From NCBI GenBank assembly GCA_024195265.1, contig JAJLRJ010000003.1, positions 56,791,489 through 56,855,488 of the forward strand: a stretch of 64,000 nucleotides of DNA, written 5' to 3'. The notes below the pieces were generated by a model. The model had not been told where the DNA came from and ran no database searches. It saw only the letters and a list, made by a program, of their open reading frames with translations. Position numbers and translations under genes: made by a program. Below are positions 21,345 through 32,795 of this stretch, piece after piece; position 1 is the stretch's first letter; every line of letters starts with the position of its first letter. Origin of the DNA: Dendrophyllia cribrosa. Taxonomy: Eukaryota > Cnidaria > Anthozoa > Scleractinia > Dendrophylliidae.

Positions 21345-22505
21345 TTACTGGTTACCGTTGTTGTTGTCACTGTTATTGTTGTTATTGTCGCCATTGTTGT
21401 TGTTGTTTTCATCAATGCTGTTGTTGTTGCCACTATTGTTTACATTTTCCTGTTCATTATTTCGACCTTCCAATTCCTGTCCTGCTGCAAGCGGCAACAC
21501 AACGTTCAACGTTCCGAACATTCGCATTTCAATGTCCTCAGCTTGTAGATTGCTTTTTCTAAAGATTATTTCAATAAAAGCTACACGAAATTTTCTTATT
21601 CTAATACAATAAATAATTGGGTTGATAAGCGAATTCAGAATTGCTACGAAACTTGTTGTCGTGAAAGCAATATATGCTACATTTACCGAGTCAATAATAT
21701 TATTTACTATTAATATTTGAATAATAAGAAAAGGTAAATAACTTAATACTAGGGAAAGAAGTACAATCGTTATTAGTTTAAAAGCTTTTTTGTCCTTTAA
21801 GAATTTCTGTCTGGCTTCCACTGACACTTGCTGGGCCGCTATTTCTTTCTCGTGGCGACGAGTCTCGTAGTAGAGTACGACTTGACAGAAAATAATAATT
21901 AACGGACATAAGGTTAGGGCAACATTGTTGACAATTAAGTAAAGGCTAAAGTCTATGATACCTAAGGATATGGTCAAGAATAATGATACGCACCACATAA
22001 TAGCGGACGAACGGAGTATACGAGCTGTAGTAACCATAGAGGTGTGCTCAAGCGAGTGTTTTATGGCAATGTACCGCTCTATGTTTACCAGTAACAGATG
22101 AAGAAGTGATGCCCCAGCTAACACTCTGAGAACGTATTTCGATAGTGTGATTAGCGAACAGTGCGCGCTTGAAACCTCTCCTTGTAGAAATACAGTTAAT
22201 TCCGCGATATATAATGGTTGTCCAATCACTCCCATCACAGCATCAGTGGTCGCCAAAAAAGAAAGTGCGATGTTAGACATTGTTTTAAGTCGCGGTTTAG
22301 TTTTTACAGCGATTATGACAAGTGCGTTCGAAACGCTTGTTATGGGAAAAGTGATTATGTTCATGATTATTAGGAACACGATCACCGCATAAGCCTCTGT
22401 GGTAGTATGATCAAGAGTTCCACCCAGGAAAATGTAAACCTCACATTCAAAGGGTATCCGCTCGCTGTGGGCAGTCGAACTTGAATTCATCTTCTTCGCT
22501 TGCAC
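21345..22505 (-). CDS. Class A G-protein-coupled receptor, copy A
   Basis: Single-exon receptor of 386 residues in the plasma membrane. TM1 41-67 (SNALVI), TM2 77-105 (LATTD), C116 at the top of TM3, E143-R-Y at its base, TM4 165-188, TM5 to about 212, TM6 242-265 (SYLPF in place of CWxP) and TM7 ending NPIIY (295-299), then a short basic helix. The loop between TM4 and TM5 is very short and has no cysteine, a trait of melanocortin/MECA-type receptors, so the usual TM3-loop disulfide cannot form. The tail from about 349 is Asn/Asp-rich, encoded by (TTG)n on the plus strand. MNSSS at residue 6 is an alternative start. Ligand unknown. A TATA-like site lies 76 bp upstream. About 33 residues differ from copy B, almost all before residue 266. 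Confidence 0.92.
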   Translation of the reverse strand: MQAKKMNSSSTAHSERIPFECEVYIFLGGTLDHTTTEAYAVIVFLIIMNIITFPITSVSNALVIIAVKTKPRLKTMSNIALSFLATTDAVMGVIGQPLYIAELTVFLQGEVSSAHCSLITLSKYVLRVLAGASLLHLLLVNIERYIAIKHSLEHTSMVTTARILRSSAIMWCVSLFLTISLGIIDFSLYLIVNNVALTLCPLIIIFCQVVLYYETRRHEKEIAAQQVSVEARQKFLKDKKAFKLITIVLLSLVLSYLPFLIIQILIVNNIIDSVNVAYIAFTTTSFVAILNSLINPIIYCIRIRKFRVAFIEIIFRKSNLQAEDIEMRMFGTLNVVLPLAAGQELEGRNNEQENVNNSGNNNSIDENNNNNGDNNNNNSDNNNGNQ

Positions 22506-22580
22506 TGAACTTTTCTTTCTCAGCTATAAACAAGTTCAACCTACCAGAAGCGACTATAGCTTGGTTTGTTTAACCTCATG

Positions 22581-22592
22581 CTTTTATATATA
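22581..22592 (-). promoter_or_regulatory. TATA-like box of GPCR copy A
   Basis: On the minus strand TATATATAAAAG lies 76 bp before the ATG at 22505. The copy B equivalent (near 40688) reads ACTATCTTAAAG and has lost the TATA core. Confidence 0.45.
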
Positions 22593-24091
22593 GTTTTAGA
22601 TTCATCGGCTTTATTGTATTGTCATTTTCAAAATAGTTGATGAACAAAGCGAGTGGGAAATTGGCTTCGCCAGAGGACACTATTGTGAACAGCAGCTTAT
22701 TAAGCTGCCGCATGCAAACTAGCCCTTGAAAAATGTATGTTCGCAGATGGGCGTTCGCGCGCTCTATTTGCTGATCATTGTCATGTAATATATCTTTTTA
22801 CAGCAATTCGCTTGTTTATTTAGAAGTTAAATAGGTTGACTCATTTTGTTGATCAAACTCGCCTCAGACTTCATCAAATAAATAAAGGAGTTAAATTCTA
22901 AAGAAACTTTGGTGCTGCGGCGGTGAGAATTTGATTTTATCATCTCTGCGGCGGCCAATTTAGTTTATCAACTCAGTTGATAAAACTATATTTTCCGACC
23001 AAATCATTCGATTTCCTTCTTATTGCTAATTGGATTTGATAGCATAATCTGCCAAACTATTGAAAACCGCCACATCAGAAATGTTTAAACAATGGCATGA
23101 TAAACCGATGAAACCCCAGAGAGGAACCGGGACATATTCATTTTGTGAACGGTGCACGAAACTAAAGGTTGTTGAAACACGATTCTCTTGGGCACAAATT
23201 TCATCTACAGATCGCTCATAAAATCAATTTGGTATAAATAAACGGACTTTGCCAAGTTTCGAAGATTTCTTTCGCTATTAAACGATATTAATTTCGATAT
23301 TCAAATCTTAATTCGTATTACCTGTGTTATCACGTAAAAGCTAATTTAAAACAATGCTTGGAATAGTGGATTCAGTTTTTAAGGCCGCTTGAGTAGTCAG
23401 AGGAAATACTCTGTTTTGAGCGGTTATTTATAAATAGACGAATTATCAGCTAAAAGGCCGGCAAGATAGCCATTTAATCAGTAACAAATGTATATTTGCA
23501 ATTGAGCATTCACATCGCTCAGTTATCACGATCCTGACTGATTATTGCCAAGTAAAATAGTTTTTTTTACAGCAATTTGCTTCTTTTTCTTTTTTTTTTG
23601 AACTAAAATTGGTTCAGCTTTAATTTGCAGATCAAATTTGCTCCTGATTTTATCATCAATGTATTTGTTATTTTCGATGGGATTTGATGCCATTGTCTCC
23701 TAAAATAAAGGAAACCGCCACAAATTGAGCAAAACATTCACGAAGCCCATTAAGTGATATCCCAGAAAAATTCTCTTTATCACGATGCACAAAATAAAGA
23801 TTGTTATAAAAAGAAAATATACTCTTCGCCACAAATTTGTAATCATTGGTAATATATTGGAATTAGTTAACTGACATAGCGAAATTAATTTGGATTTTGG
23901 ATAAGTATCGTGGTCTTCATTTTACGTTTGTTATCAAATAAAAGAAAGTAAATTCAGTGTTTTAAGGTCATTGCCAGATGTACGCTCACAAATTAGAATT
24001 CACATCGCTCAATTATTAGAATCTTTAATTTGCTGATTATTGTCAAAAATTGATGTTTCGTTTCTTGTAATTTTGTTTGTTTACTATGAAC
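22593..24091. other. Upstream flank of GPCR copy A
   Basis: No gene is seen. It is nearly identical to 40690-41836 over most of its length. 23748-23850 is replaced in copy B by an insertion of about 1 kb. Confidence 0.6.
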
Positions 24092-24095
24092 TTAA

Positions 24096-25229
24096 GGTGG
24101 CTCCATGTAGTTATTGGCCAGTCTTCCAAATGAAATACACATGATCTTAATTGTATCTTACTGCTGTCTTTCAGAGTTTTGTGTCGCGATATTAGGCATA
24201 ATATACACATACACGTAGCTTGGGCTTTCTCCGGCCTTTACCGAGAAATCTAATTTCGCAGTCTTGTCTCGCTATTATGGCAAGCACTGATTGAGTTGTT
24301 GGGCTTGTTGTTCAAGGCTTTTCTCGTTTTTTACACGGTAAATATTCATGATTTTTGGTGAAACAGAATAAGCCTTCAGTAAGTCTCATGTGACAAAGCC
24401 ATAAAAAATCGGTACATAATTTTTGGCAATTTACTCACCTTTCGTTTTTTCGTTTATTGGGTTTGTTTATGGCAAAAACTGTTGTCTTTTTTTGTGATCA
24501 CGAACCAAGAAAATCCTACAAATTCGCCAATTTTTAAAAAATTTACCGCGTGGAAGGAGCGCAACATACGTTTTACCAAGAAAACCCTACAAATTCGCCA
24601 ATTTTTATAAAATTTACCGCGTGGAAGGAGCGCAATATACGATTTAGCTACCGTAAAAACTGGTTAAATGGCAAGAAACCGTATACGAGAATCCCGCTGC
24701 TTGTACGCTGGATCCTTGAGGATCTGTTTCAGCCAAAAATAATTGAATATAAAACTTTAAAGCAAAGCTGAAAATAGCGTATATTTTGTTGAGTACAATA
24801 TTTCAGCTGGCCAGACCAGCCTTCTTCAGGTACAAGATGTACATGATGTTACTAAATAACAATATGTTGTACGATGTTATATACAAGGAGAACTTCGCAA
24901 TATAGAAGAATTAATTAAGTAATACAGGATGTGACGAAATCGGAAATAAAAGAAAAAGTATTATATTTCATCACGTTTGTTCATGCCGTGTGGCTCTAAA
25001 AGTATTACCTTTAACATCGTATAACATTAGTAACATCTTGTACCTGAAGAAGGCTGGTCTGGCCAGCTGAAATATTGTACTCAACAAAATATACGCTGTT
25101 TTCAGCTTTGCTTTAAAGTTTTACCGTAAAAACCCCTATATTTTCGTAGCGTCATCAAAATAAACAAGCGCAGGTTCGCGCCATTGTCGAGCCCATTCCT
25201 TGCGCGCCGAAAAACTATATGGAGCCACC
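24096..25229. mobile_element. TTAA element with GGTGGCTCC ends, copy A
   Basis: GGTGGCTCCATGTAGTT at 24096 is matched by its complement ending at 25229; TTAA borders both (24092-24095, 25230-25233). It contains a second inverted unit (arms 24751-24840 and 25032-25122 around CAGCTGGCCAGACCAGCC). No transposase. Confidence 0.78.
24508..24650 (+). repeat. 70-bp tandem duplication only in copy A
   Basis: AAGAAAATCCTACAAATTCG and the bases that follow, through GTGGAAGGAGCGCAA, occur twice here but once in copy B (43476-43548). Confidence 0.85.
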
Positions 25230-25233
25230 TTAA

Positions 25234-25698
25234 AGTGCCCATACGATTTTTTTTTTATTTTCTTATCTAAATCTACACGTCACGTAATGAACATCCGCGA
25301 AAAATTTTTTGATTTTAGCAAAACGTGAATTTTTTTATGATTTTTTAAACTATTCGAAATTTGCCGCCATTTTGGTCCACCATTCGCATATCGCATTAGT
25401 CTCCTCTCGGTCTCTCTCGGTTAACAAAGGATCCGTGACGTAGTTTAAGGAACACATAACTTCAAACAAAGGAACCTGTGACTTCAAACAAAGGAACTGT
25501 GACGTACATTAAGGAACATGCGAGCCCGTTGGCCTTCTTAACAGCGGGACGGGTATACCGCAAAAAAATAGGATTTGGAAGATTTGAAATATTCATAAAA
25601 AATTCACGTTTTGCGGAAATCAAAAAATTTTTTCGCAGATGTTCATTACGTGACGTGTAGATTTAGATAAGAAAATAGAAAAAATCGTTATGGGCACT
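25234..25698. mobile_element. TTAA element with AGTGCCCATACGA ends, copy A
   Basis: Arms of about 110 bp (AGTGCCCATACGATTTTTT; ACACGTCACGTAATGAACAT) are inverted at 25590-25698. TTAA flanks both ends, and the left TTAA is shared with the preceding element. Confidence 0.82.
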
Positions 25699-26049
25699 TT
25701 AACTTGGCTTCTAACTTTTGGCGATCAAAATGTCAGTGGATTTATCTGTTATTTTCGATTTCATTTGATAACAATAACATTTTAACAAATATATTTTATT
25801 TATTTATTTCAGTTATTTATTTAAATTTATTTCAGTATTTATGCAAAACACTTATTTAGCAACTGCAGATTTGAAAGGTTGCAATACGGAGGAATAAACT
25901 GCTACAGATACATGACAAGATGTTACAAAAATACACTACACTTGACATTCCGAGACTGGGTTGGCATTGGCGATTTCAGATTTTGTTTATAGTCTGAAGC
26001 TGCTCTGGTGATTTCAATAGTTAACAGTATGTTTTAATTTATATTATAC
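25699..26049. other. Non-coding, between TTAA element and LINE, copy A
   Basis: AT-rich, repeats TTATTTATTTCAG about three times. No gene recognised. Confidence 0.5.
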
Positions 26050-27096
26050 TTCATCATCATCATCTGTCGGCTGCAGAGCAGGCGACTACAAGCTTCCTCC
26101 AACCACAACGATCCTGTGCCAATTCAGACAGCTTGTCCGGGCCAATCAAGTTGTCTGTGTCACCCAAAAGGTGTTGAATGTATCTGAGAAACAGGGTTCG
26201 TTGCCTTCCTGGTTTCCTCTTCCCATGTGATGAAATATTATGCTTATCAAGTGTTTTATAATGCAGAGGGGACTTTTCTAGATGAAATCTACAATTTAAT
26301 TTAACTACAAATTCTTCTAAAGATATGTTTTTCTGTGCTAGTGTTTGGGTATAGAGGTAATATTTAGCAAAGAGGGAGTACAATTTAATTTATTGGTAAT
26401 CGGGTCAGTCTTGGAGGAGCTCGTGCCAAAGAGAATTTCCGTTGGGGATAAGGAGAAAGAGGTGCAATTTTCTTTGTTAAACCACTTAATAACTTCCGCG
26501 AAAAACTCCTTGGGCCAGTGACAGTTAGAAAACGTGTGAATAATGGAATCATTTTCTCGACAGTAAATGCAAAGCATATCATTTTTAATACCAAATAAAT
26601 GCGGTTCTCTTTTTGTAACTCTCCAGGAACTTTTTATCATAGTTACAGTGCAACAGGAATTTTAAGCCACCATATTTATCGAAATAATAGTTTGGGATAA
26701 CCTTCCAGGATTCACTGCCCATTTGGTCATTTATAAAAAATCTCGAGATCCATGCCAATTTGAGTGATTTGGACATAGTTTTTATGCTAGGCGCACGTAG
26801 ACCTCCGTTGTCTTAGTCTTGAAACATGTCTTTGCTTTGCGATTGATTTTGTCTTTCTTGTTTTTCCGTATAAATTTAAATATCGTAGAATTGACATCTT
26901 GAATGCATTCTCAAGAATCGAAGTAGAATGTACCAGCTGGAGATGCAAAGGCTTTTAGTTATAAGACATCTTCCAAATAGCCGGTTTCGAGACTGCCAGA
27001 TGCCATGAATGGTATTTATTTTTTGAATTTTTTCTCTAAAGTTGTATTGGTCGGGGTTTTTTTCATCATAGGATTTGAATATCCGTAAGGCTCTTA
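26050..27096 (-). mobile_element. Tx1-like LINE 3' remnant, copy A
   Basis: On the minus strand, in order: NRLFGRCLITKSLCISSW, FIRKNKKDKINRK, KSLKLAWISRFFINDQMG with WKVIP and FLLHCNYD, then after an internal deletion a C-x2-C-x8-H-x4-C knuckle (CIYCRENDSIIHTFSNC), and a C-terminal DRCGWRKLVVACSAADR followed by a (GAT)n tail. This order matches the end of L1/Tx1-type ORF2. The catalytic RT core is absent and frames are broken. Confidence 0.75.
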
Positions 27097-28062
27097 GGGA
27101 CTGTGCAATAATTATCAGGAGGGGTGTGGGAAACCAGAGGAGGGGGGGGGGGGGGGGGGGGTTGGTGGGGCCTGATAAAGTAAAATCAAAGCAAGGATAG
27201 GGGGGCTTAAAGTAAAATAAGTCACTCAAGAGGAGGGGGGCTTAACATTTTATTTCAAGTGTTTATAGTTCTCACTGAAAGGCTTGATGATCTGTTCTGT
27301 GGCTGAACTGCAGTTTCAATGATCTGTTGCAATACGATTATCTATTCTTCTCTATCTCTATAATAAAGAGACTAATATTGTGATAAAGCGTAATTTCTGG
27401 CTTTTTAAATTCGAATTGTCAACAACATTTGAACAGTAGAATTTAGTTATACAACCGAGTGCAAATATTTTGCCCTGGTGAAAATATTTTGCTCCAGTTC
27501 AAATATTTTGCCCTAGTTCAAAATAAATTTGGACCAGTGCAGACAAAATTGCACCAAAATCATAATTTCACTACAACATAGATAATCATATTGCAACAGA
27601 TTGAAGATGTACCTCAACCAGCATGGTCTTAAGATCAGTGGAGGTAAGGTGGCACTGGTTGCACGAGTTCTCCAGTACGCTCGTGGTGATCATTCTTGCA
27701 TCCCACGAGAAACCCAAGAGAACGTTAACGAAGAAATGAGTTCCAGTGCAAGGAACTCGGATCTGCAATCAAGTGATTGAGAAGTGGAATCGGATGGCTT
27801 TGTTAAACACTGCTTCGAGGTCATGTTTGTTCCAGATACGGATGTCCAACAAGTAAACATGTACAAAGTATTGCTTTATATCCACGTCTGGAACAAACAT
27901 TATCTCGTAGCAATACATGTGGATGTATATTAAGAAATGCTGGGTATTTGTATATAAAAGGTGTGTGAAGCGGACGGGGGGAGGGGGGCGTCATACAAAA
28001 TTTCTGACTGATCGGAGGGGGGGGGGAGCGGGGGGGCTATAACTAAATTAACTCCTTTCCAG

Positions 28063-28146
<84 letters not shown>

Positions 28147-28170
28147 TTCTGATAATTATTGCACAGTCCC
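27097..28170. mobile_element. Foldback element with G/C homopolymers, copy A
   Basis: GGGACTGTGCAATAATTATC at 27097 and its complement ending at 28170 are the ends, each followed inwards by G- or C-rich runs: 20 G at 27142-27161 and 81 C at 28063-28143. It interrupts the Tx1-like LINE after residues ALRIF. No protein-coding content. Confidence 0.78.
28063..28143 (+). repeat. Poly-C tract of 81 bases, copy A
   Basis: Uninterrupted C run next to the inner edge of the right TIR. It creates a false poly-glycine frame on the minus strand. Copy B has 85 C. Confidence 0.95.
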
Positions 28171-29412
28171 ATATCGGCTCTTTCGGCCATTTGAATCCGA
28201 AAGGTTTTTTTTTTTTGCAAAACCTCCAGGGCCCCAGCCACATTGCTTTTGTTCATGATGGTGTCACGGTTCAGTGCATGTGCACAGATTAAATGCTTTA
28301 TTCGCTTTCTTACCAATTTTATCGGTCAAAAAAACACTCACATTTACTTCAGTAATCACTCAGAAATTTAAACAGTGATACAATGTTACTGTTGACATAA
28401 ACACTGTGTCCAAATTTTATAAGTAATGTGTGGGTGTATCTCGAGAAATGATCAGTTATCTATTAAAAGAAGCCCTATCCGGTTTCATATACACTTGATT
28501 ATAGACCCCCACCCCCTAACAGAAACATTCGCTCAGTCAATCACTGACCCCATATTTTGGTAGTACATCATCCCTACAAATATTGCTTAGGTATCAGCCT
28601 ATCATATTATGAAGCCAAACCTTTTCTGTAAAGGGGGTGCTACGTTGGCTATCTCTACCAGCTCTGCCTCCTAGACTAGATTGGCTAAGAGCAGTGCAGT
28701 TCAAGTGTAACACCAGTGCAAAAAGTGTAACACAGGTGCAAAAAGTGTAACACCAGTGCAAAAAGTGTAACACCAGTGCAAATTACAAATAATAAAAAAA
28801 TTGATGCAAAAATGTTTTGCAAAAAAATATATATATTCAAAAAAAAGAGAAAAAAATTTGCAAAAAAAAAAATTTGCAAAAAAAAAAAATTCCAAAAAAA
28901 ATGGATGCAAATTTTTTTCATGTACAATTATTAAAAAGTAATCATACGGTTGTCTCGTTCAATTTGGGATAAATTTGCACTTGTGAGTTGTGACTTGTGA
29001 ACTCGAAACCGTATGATTACCTATACTAAACACAAGCAGAAGAAAGGAGCACTTTTCTTTTCTTGTGCTTGTGCTCAGTTTCGGCGTGAAATAAACGCAA
29101 GCTCATCAACACTGCGCCTGTGTGAGTCTTTTGTGCTTATTTCACTAGTGGGAACCGGCGTAAAAAATATCAGATATTTTGTGAGGACATTTTAATGTGG
29201 TATTGAATCATGTATTAAATGCCGGTTGAAATTGGTTCAAATAACTGTAATTGGCACTGCGACACTTTGTGCTCGCCTTGTTCACTGGTTAAAGTCTTAA
29301 TTTTATATTCGAGGAAGTGGCAAACATATGTCATATATTTTCCCAGTGACATAATTGAAACAGCCCTTGTTGTGTGTCCAATTTACGTTTTTCTGTTTCT
29401 TTTTTTCCCCAG
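28171..29412. other. Mixed repeat DNA before the URB2-like exon, copy A
   Basis: 28703-28783 is a four-copy 20-bp tandem repeat (AAGTGTAACACCAGTGCAAA). 28941-28955 and about 29004-29018 are inverted (GTAATCATACGGTT and complement). 28350-29265 has no counterpart in copy B. No upstream URB2 exon was found. Confidence 0.5.
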
Positions 29413-29568
29413 GAGGCTCTTGTTCCTGGAGTGTATTGTCTGCTAGATATGTGCGGTGAGCATGAGTTGTCGCTTATGCACGCTGTGCTGCAAAAAGGAT
29501 CGCGGGAACTCTTCCACTCGTTGCACGCTGACTACACAAAATACCATAAGTTTAAGGGGAAAGTCTGA
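29413..29568 (+). CDS. URB2-like terminal exon, copy A (orphan)
   Basis: After a polypyrimidine tract and CCCCAG, the exon reads EALVPGVYCLLDMCGEHEL, then SLMHAVLQKGSRELFHSLH and ends FKGKV-stop (51 residues). This matches my recollection of the extreme C-terminus of URB2 (Npa2/Urb2 domain), a nucleolar factor for 60S subunit assembly; the resemblance is from memory, not a search. The upstream intron edge is kept, so this is a genomic fragment and not a retrocopy. No other exons are present in the window. Confidence 0.6.
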   Translation, partial: EALVPGVYCLLDMCGEHELSLMHAVLQKGSRELFHSLHADYTKYHKFKGKV

Positions 29569-30008
29569 AGTAAACTGAAGTTAGACATAGCGGGAACAAT
29601 GTTTTATTCGTGTTGAAGGATAGTGACCTTCTTTGGACGGAATTTATCTCATTAATTGAAGGCGTTCGAGATTTTCCTCTCCGCGCTGACGCGTAACATT
29701 CGGAAAAAGCGATGATCAGTGCTCGATTTCTTTATAATTTATAACTTATTATTTGTTAATAAGGGTCGGAAAATCTTCGGATGTCTCACGACGATTTGGC
29801 CATGACTAGACTTTTCGTCCAAAGTAGCCTGTTCCAGGCTTTCAGTTAGTGGAATTCGCCGCACACTATGTTTTGTCGGCTGACGAAAAATCGGCTAGTG
29901 TGCGGCAGCCTTGGGTACCCCAAAACACCACTTTGCTTTCGTGACTTTTTATTTCTTTATTCGAATGTGAATATATGAGAAACATATATTTGAACTGCGG
30001 ATAAACAT

Positions 30009-30230
30009 GAGCGAAATTTGTGATCCTCGCAGTGTGCTCTCAACTTAAGCAGTTGAAAAAGCAACCTGACTAAGAAATTCAGGCTTGAACGGCATTCGAA
30101 CCCCTGACCTTGCGATACCGGTGCAATGATCTATCCATGTTCGGGTCCCGTTTAAGCCTCAATTTTTTTTCAGGTTGCTTTTTCAACTTCCTAAGTTGAG
30201 AGCACACTGCGAGGATCACAAATTTCGCTC
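30009..30230 (-). repeat. Foldback/SINE-like repeat with tRNA-like centre
   Basis: Arms 30009-30069 and 30171-30230 (GAGCGAAATTTGTGATCCTC and TTGAAAAAGCAACCTG) are inverted. Between them, on the minus strand, GGTTCGAATGCC (B box) and GATCATTGCACCGG suggest a tRNA-derived segment. Not present at the matching place in copy B. Confidence 0.6.
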
Positions 30231-30790
30231 ATATTTCTTTTTTCTTGATTAGAACCCCAAGAGATTGTACAAAACCTATTTATACGAAGAAGAAAAAACG
30301 ATTAATGCGGAATATAGCGAGTGATTTCCAAATCTTTCACAAAATTGAGTTCCCAAAGAAGGAGATGAATATTACGCCAAGTACCTTCTCTATGTAAATT
30401 TTCAGTTGTTTCCTTCAAATGTAAACTATTTTTACTTGAGAACAAATAAAGGTCGACGTTGTTGTTGTCGTCAAGATATCATTTCGTTTCCAAATGTGCG
30501 GGTTAAAAAAGGCTATCACCTCATAAGACTAAGAGACGACTGGGAACGAGTCAGGGAGGGGGGATCTCAAAAGCAAAAGTTTTTAAAGAAAATTATGAAG
30601 CTAAATTGGAATTTCTTCCTTAAGTATTACGTATATACTTGAGTTCAAACATTTTGAATTCGCTATCAAGGCGCCTTGCACATTCAATAGACGAGCCACC
30701 TCGGATATGCATAACATATCAGTATAATTTAGAAACTTTCAACTAGCAAGCAGCTAAGATGTATCCTTCGTATCAAATAGAGAACTTTAA
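30231..30790. other. Right end of copy A and single-copy flank
   Basis: 30240-30560 matches 58300-58740 of copy B, and a last shared segment near 30600 matches 59546. No gene. Confidence 0.6.
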
Positions 30791-31876
30791 AGTGCCCCTG
30801 TGATCAAATTTTTGATTTTCATTTTCTTACATTTTCGTGTACAATTAGACTTTCTTACTCATCTTGCCAAATTTCAATTCATTACGAACATCAGAAGTCA
30901 TTTTATTTCAATATTTATTTCCGAGAATTTACGGCCGCCATTAACCAACCTTGTTCTAAGGCTTGGTTGCGAATGGGAGAAAGTGACGTCAAATACTCAA
31001 ACATACCTCACGGGTTGAAACTATTCTTGGCTTGCACTTACGTCATATCATGTCATATCAAAATTCAGAAGCATTAAAAAAACGGATTTCGATTCCAAAA
31101 TGTTTATAGAATTGCAGAGAGTTTAAAACTACACATCTGAGCCAAATTTTGAAGCGCCAGATCATTTCGTTCAAGAGTTATAGGCGAACGAGTTTTAGTC
31201 ATTTTTAGTGAAAATGTATGGAGCGGCCATCTTGGTGTACCACTTTGGTACACCAACATGGCGGCCAAAACTTCAAAGTCATAATTACGCAAAAAATCTC
31301 ATCACAAAAGATTGGATTCACTATAAGTTACATTATATCGGCTTATAAGTATCTATAATGCAAAAATAACTTTCAACTGTTCAATTTTGTTTATATTCAC
31401 GGCTTATCTGAAATAGCGTGACAAATTGCGTGACACATTTAAAACCTTTACAAATCGGAAGCAAAACATCGTTAAAACCTGAAACTTTTTGTGAAACACT
31501 GGTATCTTCATACCATGTCAGAAACAGCTTTGTAGGGTGTAAAGTTTAGATTTTTGAATTTTTATGACGTCATGTGCAAGCCAAGAATAATAACAATAAG
31601 CATAGAAAATTGCACGAAGAACAAGTCCAAAGTTTTTGTTGCTTTTCGCGTGATTTTCAATACTTATTGTTATTATAATTTCAACCCGTGAGGATTCGCA
31701 ACCAAGCCTTGGTACAAGGTTGATTAATGGCGGCCGTAAATTCTCGGAATTAAATGTTAAAATAAATGACTTCTGATGTTCGTAATGAATTGAAATTTGG
31801 CAAGATGAGTAAGAAAGTCTAATTGTACACGAAAATGTAAGAAAATGAAAATCAAAAATTTGATCACAGGGGCACT
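30791..31876. mobile_element. TTAA foldback element with AGTGCCCCTGTG ends
   Basis: Arms of 185 bp or more (30791-30975, 31690-31876), TTAA at both ends. The centre holds another palindrome (31225-31266, GGTGTACCA..TGGTACACC). Non-autonomous. Confidence 0.88.
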
Positions 31877-31880
31877 TTAA

Positions 31881-32702
31881 GTAGATGGTCGAACTGCCAA
31901 GCCCATAAAATAAGCTCAACCTCCACGCACGATCAATGAACTTCAGAATCGGCAGAGGAGACCGGCCGAGTCGCTAATATAATGTAATATAACATTGTTT
32001 GTACTACAAATATAAGCTAAACTGTAGAATACCCGGCCACTTGCATGTCATTGAATATAAATGGTTTCTTTTGTTTTCATATGCCTCGTTCAACCAAACG
32101 TTTAGGGATATGTAAATATATAAGTGGCCGGGTATTCTAAAATCGTTCCCAAATATATCATTCGCCTTCGATAAACGCTAGTCACCGAGCCGCTAAAAAA
32201 AATAAAGTCTCTGCGTTCAATAAGCTTTCAACTCAACTGGCGAGCCATTGAGACGCTGAGCTACTAAAATGTATACCGGAACAGTCGGTTCGCCTCGCTA
32301 CGGCAAAGCTACAGTGGACACGATCACTTCATTTCATCACGAGTGATCCGAAACTGATCCTCTTGACCTTCAGATAACTGTAAAGAAACAGATTAGGCGC
32401 TGTCTGACATTTGTACAGCCAAAAACGTTAGCAAAAAATGACCACGCCAAAGGATTCCAAGGTAATTATAGCGTAAACAAACCAATGTGTCATCCTTTCT
32501 ACGTAATTTATGTCATCACTCACTCACACTCGCCCCAGGCTCTCCAAAAAGTGGAGTCACTTTTCAACCGAAGTGACGCATCTTTGAGCGGCTAAAAAAA
32601 CGATTTTCCTTCTTTCCCTCGGGAAATAATTTTTATTATGGTTGTTTACACATAATAAACTACAGAAAAACGAAGAAAAAAAATACATTTCATAGACACT
32701 TT
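31881..32702. other. Unassigned DNA with one MITE
   Basis: No gene is seen. The only structure is the small MITE at 32025-32139. Confidence 0.5.
32025..32139. mobile_element. 115-bp MITE, TAGAATACCCGGCCACTT ends
   Basis: Perfect 18-bp inverted ends apart from outer flanks; no coding capacity. Confidence 0.8.
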
Positions 32703-32790
32703 AAAGTAACAAACTGGTGCGTTACGTGAAATGGAAGAAAGTTGTCTAAATACCTTTGTGGATGACTAAATGTCTTTCGGAAAAGGTTCT
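32703..32790 (+). repeat. Copy C of the GPCR 3' flank, left piece
   Basis: Diverged match to 21080-21170 and 39180-39270 (AAAGTAAC, GAAAGTTGTCTAAATACC, GACTAAATGTCTTTC). It continues at 37931 after a nested insertion. Confidence 0.75.
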
Positions 32791-32795
32791 GATTA

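Larger units (their letters stand above)
20252..30622 (+). repeat. Segmental duplication, copy A
   Basis: Starting at TTAAACAAAGTGTGG, this block is collinear with 38365-59569: tRNA-like relic, GPCR, TTAA elements, LINE remnant, foldback with poly-C, URB2-like exon. Long stretches are nearly identical by eye. 28350-29265 has no partner in copy B (48080-48965 instead). The last shared segment ends near AAGCTAAATTGGAAT (about 30600). Confidence 0.9.

Noticed and set aside
21239..21612. Cys-, Val- or Leu-rich plus-strand frames over the GPCR tail (also 39339-39718)
   Set aside because: They are antisense reads of the Asn-rich codon repeat of the receptor.
27930..28316. Poly-glycine protein on the minus strand (also 47495-47978)
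   Set aside because: It is the reverse read of the poly-C tract; all coding length comes from the homopolymer.
28703..28783. Possible CRISPR array (four 20-bp units)
   Set aside because: Units are directly adjacent with no unique spacers, in a eukaryotic context: an ordinary tandem repeat.
28685..28927. Phe/Leu-rich minus-strand frame
   Set aside because: Low-complexity read of A-rich tracts and the AAGTGTAACACC tandem repeat.
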